Source of the DNA: Nocardia exalbida NBRC 100660 | GTDB taxonomy: Bacteria; Actinomycetota; Actinomycetes; Mycobacteriales; Mycobacteriaceae | Direction: 5' to 3' | Assembly (NCBI RefSeq): GCF_000308575.1 | Contig: NZ_BAFZ01000058.1 | Location: 1-64,000 of the forward strand | Length of the DNA: 64,000 nt | Shown here: positions 63,959-64,000 of the stretch, piece after piece | Layout of the letters: every line of letters begins with the position of its first letter | Numbering within the stretch: position 1 is the first letter of the stretch | Position numbers and translations under genes: made by a program | The notes under the pieces: generated by a model | Told to the model about the DNA's origin: nothing | The model's database searches: none | What the model saw: only the letters and a program-made list of their open reading frames with translations

Positions 63959-64000
63959 ATGTCGGATACGTCCACCAACGAGATCATCGGAACTTGGCGT
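63959..64000 (+). CDS. Start of a gene cut by the window end, possibly an XRE regulator
   Basis: An ATG at 63959 follows GAGGAGTGGGG and opens MSDTSTNEIIGTWR. Only 14 residues are visible. The neighbours (DUF574 methyltransferase, small conserved protein) and the repeated upstream motif suggest a helix-turn-helix regulator of the XRE type, but the sequence is too short to prove it. Confidence 0.4.
   Translation, partial: MSDTSTNEIIGTWR

Overview
The window is high-GC actinobacterial DNA. Small secreted and lipoprotein genes, a PAP2/diacylglycerol-kinase fusion, an LppP/LprE-type lipoprotein, LigC with a stand-alone LigD-like polymerase, a DUF574-type methyltransferase and IdeR/DtxR-style iron boxes all point to a Nocardia-like member of the Mycobacteriales. 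Genes are closely packed with many 1-4 bp stop/start overlaps. No rRNA, tRNA, CRISPR array or intact insertion sequence was seen.

Region by region. 1-3030: an iron-uptake locus (two FecCD permeases, the first cut by the window edge; a divergent FhuF-like gene) with two iron boxes. The second box lies inside a promoter that reads into a ~100-nt segment closed by a terminator, which is a candidate iron-repressed small RNA. 3285-8700: an alpha-carbonic anhydrase, three small secreted proteins, a hotdog protein and urease ureABC without accessory genes. 8714-12994: YaeQ, a SUKH-like protein, a PAP2-DAGK lipid enzyme, an LppP/LprE lipoprotein and a gene with a damaged 3' end. 12919-17710: three regulator modules (MpaB-like+TetR; SRPBCC+ArsR+SRPBCC; SDR+TetR), each with visible inverted-repeat operators. 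17695-22629: a class II UvrA, VOC+AraC and a condensation-type acyltransferase. 22630-24062: a stretch of decayed gene fragments and a leader of unknown role before a CorA-type transporter. 25153-32632: an NTF2-like protein, a trypsin-like PDZ protease, a TVP38 membrane protein and the methylmalonyl-CoA mutase operon mutA-mutB-meaB.

32789-37806: an operon of nucleoside hydrolase, amidohydrolase and EEP phosphatase, opposite a TetR gene, then a class III CoA-transferase. 38379-39935: one open frame that joins a hypothetical segment, a truncated beta-lactamase-like hydrolase and a complete type II thioesterase. 39945-46134: DUF2784, a zinc-ribbon SDR, an alpha/beta-hydrolase with glycine at the nucleophile position, acyl-CoA dehydrogenase+TetR and a membrane protein. 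46144-48755: Prim-Pol+LigC and a cold-shock protein.

48788-53273: an NfeD-like/SPFH pair divergent from a 1008-residue caspase-STAND-TPR protein, the strongest candidate for a conflict or regulated-cell-death system here. 54399-59792: a four-gene translationally coupled operon (SufS-like desulfurase, unknown+HMA metal-binding protein, group IV PLP decarboxylase, cysteine synthase-rhodanese fusion) that looks like an undescribed sulfur/metal biosynthetic pathway. 59902-64000: a PPOX-type flavoprotein, a CBS protein, a PucR regulator, a small conserved protein, a DUF574-type methyltransferase and the first codons of a probable regulator gene. A shared motif flanks the methyltransferase on both sides.
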